Of a stretch of 54,846 nucleotides of DNA, positions 53,658-54,846 are shown in pieces (the first letter of the stretch is position 1; each line of letters begins with the position of its first letter). The notes under the pieces were generated by a model, which ran no database searches, was not told where the DNA came from, and saw only the letters and a program-made list of their open reading frames with translations. The position numbers and the translations under genes were made by a program. The stretch is from Candidatus Sulfopaludibacter sp. SbA3 (lineage in GTDB: Bacteria; Pseudomonadota; Alphaproteobacteria; Caulobacterales; Hyphomonadaceae): assembly GCA_945888325.1 (NCBI GenBank), contig CAMDAC010000020.1:1-54846 (forward strand), given 5' to 3'.

Positions 53658-53686
53658 TTGGTTTTGGCCCGTAAATTGCCTACTAT
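53658..53686 (+). promoter_or_regulatory. Promoter of the phosphatase gene
   Basis: -35 TTGGTT (53658-53663) and -10 TACTAT (53681-53686) are separated by 17 bases. The expected start near 53693 lies past the first ATG (53692), supporting the second ATG (53710) with its AGGA ribosome site. Confidence 0.5.
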
Positions 53687-53709
53687 TATCGATGTTTAGG
53701 ACGCTAACC

Positions 53710-54639
53710 ATGGCCAGCTCGAGCAACAGTATGTTGTCGGCCGCGCGTGAACGGCTCGGTTTTTTCGGCCGGACGGCGAACGCGCTGCGCGAGCGAATTC
53801 AGCGCGGTCTTGGCCGCGGGCCTGATCGCGAACCCGAGGATCGTGGCAGCGCAGCCGGTCATGAAGCGCCTCACCTGCCCGTCAGCCGCGTGACCACGGC
53901 GCCCGAAGGCGTCTGCATCTACGCTGTTGGCGACATCCATGGCCGCCGGGACCTGCTCGACCAGTTGCTGGTCCTGATCGAAGAGGATGCCGCGAAACTG
54001 CCGGAAGGCATCAAGCCCCAGATCGTGTTCCTTGGCGACTACATCGACCGCGGACTCAAATCTCGGGATGTGATCGAACTGTTCGCCAGCGGCGCGCTCG
54101 ACAAGTTCGACCCGATCTACCTGCTCGGTAACCATGAAGAAGCCCTGCTCCGGTTCCTGCAGGAAGCCTCGTTCGGTAGCCAGTGGGCGCGCTATGGCGG
54201 CGCCGAAACGCTGTATTCCTATGGTCTGGCCCCGCCCAACAAGCGGGCGAGCCTCAACTCACACGAAGAGATGGCCGCAGCGCGCGACGCCTGGACGCGG
54301 GTCTGGAACGAATTCCGTTTCCGCCTGCCGGCCGAGCACCTGAACTTCCTGCAGTCGCTGAAGTCCTATTACACCGCGGGCGACTACCTGTTCGTGCACG
54401 CCGGGCTGCGGCCGGGCGTGAGCCTTGAGGAACAGTCGAACCGCGACATGCTGTGGATCCGCGAAGAATTCCTCGAGGATACGGCGCCATTCGCGCAGAT
54501 GATCGTCCACGGGCACACGCCGATGGACGCCGTTCACTATGACGATCGCAGGATCGGACTGGACACCGGCGCCTTCCTGACGGGGCGGCTGACGGCCGCC
54601 CGCCTGATCGGCACGGATGTTGCTTTCCTGAGCACCTGA
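53710..54639 (+). CDS. PP2A-like metallophosphoesterase
   Basis: 309-residue phosphatase. A basic 65-residue tail precedes the core GDIHGRRD (74-81), FLGDYIDRGLKSRDV (about 107), YLLGNHEEALL, FVHAGLRPG and IVHGHTP, all binuclear metal ligands of the PPP/PrpE fold. Substrate may be a phosphoprotein or a dinucleoside polyphosphate. Follows the glycosyltransferase by 70 bases with its own promoter. Confidence 0.93.
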   Translation: MASSSNSMLSAARERLGFFGRTANALRERIQRGLGRGPDREPEDRGSAAGHEAPHLPVSRVTTAPEGVCIYAVGDIHGRRDLLDQLLVLIEEDAAKLPEGIKPQIVFLGDYIDRGLKSRDVIELFASGALDKFDPIYLLGNHEEALLRFLQEASFGSQWARYGGAETLYSYGLAPPNKRASLNSHEEMAAARDAWTRVWNEFRFRLPAEHLNFLQSLKSYYTAGDYLFVHAGLRPGVSLEEQSNRDMLWIREEFLEDTAPFAQMIVHGHTPMDAVHYDDRRIGLDTGAFLTGRLTAARLIGTDVAFLST

Positions 54640-54700
54640 GTCATCTATTCGTCGCCTTGACAGGCTACGCCGCAAAAAACCCTGGGAGACACTCGCAGCC

Positions 54701-54846
54701 ATGATCGCGCTTCGTCCACTGCACGTCCTTTTCCTTTCTGCCCTGACACTGTTGCTCGCCGCCTGCGGCTCGACCGGCGGCCAGACCGCTGGCGCCCGCG
54801 AAATGACGCCGGACGCCCTTACGCAGGTGGCTTCGGCTTATCAGCT
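54701..54846 (+). CDS. Lipoprotein, truncated by the window end
   Basis: Partial: 48 codons from an ATG at 54701. A signal peptide MIALRPLHVLFLSALTLLLA ends in lipobox LAAC, giving a lipidated Cys followed by GSTGGQTAGAREMTPDALTQVASAY. GGGAG lies about 12 bases upstream. The rest lies outside the window and the family cannot be identified. Confidence 0.7.
   Translation, partial: MIALRPLHVLFLSALTLLLAACGSTGGQTAGAREMTPDALTQVASAYQ

Overview
The window looks like a high-GC alphaproteobacterial chromosome, most likely a prosthecate or budding member of the Hyphomonadaceae/Caulobacterales. This is inferred from gene content, not from a database search. The pointers are a DUF1476 ATP-synthase zeta subunit, an overlapping M23 peptidase-bactofilin pair of the Hyphomonas LmdC-BacA type, an alphaproteobacterial suf operon with an extra IscS-like desulfurase, a 6S RNA upstream of ygfA, and a TonB2-type cluster with DUF3450 and long ExbB proteins.

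Layout. (1) Bases 1 to about 7550 form an accessory region ending beside the 3' end of a tRNA-Gly gene: a ParB-like protein cut by the window edge, three small coupled genes, ArdA antirestriction protein, a class II Fic protein with an array of operator-like boxes, a GNAT-like protein, a DUF6499-DUF2285 regulator related to ICE activators, a membrane protein and a HigBA-type toxin-antitoxin pair. This resembles one end of an integrative or conjugative element; no integrase or relaxase is visible. (2) 7.7-14.96 kb: HxlR regulator, phytase-like lipoprotein, 6S RNA-ygfA, anchored GH16 hydrolase, zeta subunit, purC-purS, a 600-base gene-free gap with a REP-like hairpin, then TetR and a PlsC-like acyltransferase. 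(3) 14.99-23.3 kb, minus strand: the Fe-S operon iscS-lipoprotein-sufB-lipoprotein-25-residue peptide-sufC-sufD-sufS-sufT-sufA-hypoxanthine-DNA glycosylase, many genes overlapping by ATGA or TGATG. (4) 23.4-30.6 kb: alpha/beta hydrolase, GNAT, anmK, tyrS and a giant AsmA/DUF3971 protein. (5) 30.6-33 kb: Bcp peroxiredoxin, then M23 peptidase and bactofilin. (6) 33.1-38.9 kb, minus strand: DUF3450-long ExbB-ExbB-ExbD-ExbD-TonB-TPR, a complete energy-transduction module for TonB-dependent uptake. (7) 39.3-45.5 kb: tRNA-Gln, SppA, UDP-glucuronate epimerase, and rarA-APH-rluA. (8) 45.5-54.8 kb: TauD-like dioxygenase and CYP153-like P450, a Deg protease, a catabolic-looking set (ABM monooxygenase, acyl-CoA dehydrogenase, GPH/MFS transporter), an ExoA-like glycosyltransferase, a PP2A-like phosphatase and a truncated lipoprotein.

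The least explained structures are the four-box operator upstream of fic, the 25-residue membrane peptide and two lipoproteins inside the suf operon, and a small family of perfect palindromes placed exactly at three convergent gene junctions. No CRISPR array, rRNA or intact insertion sequence was seen.
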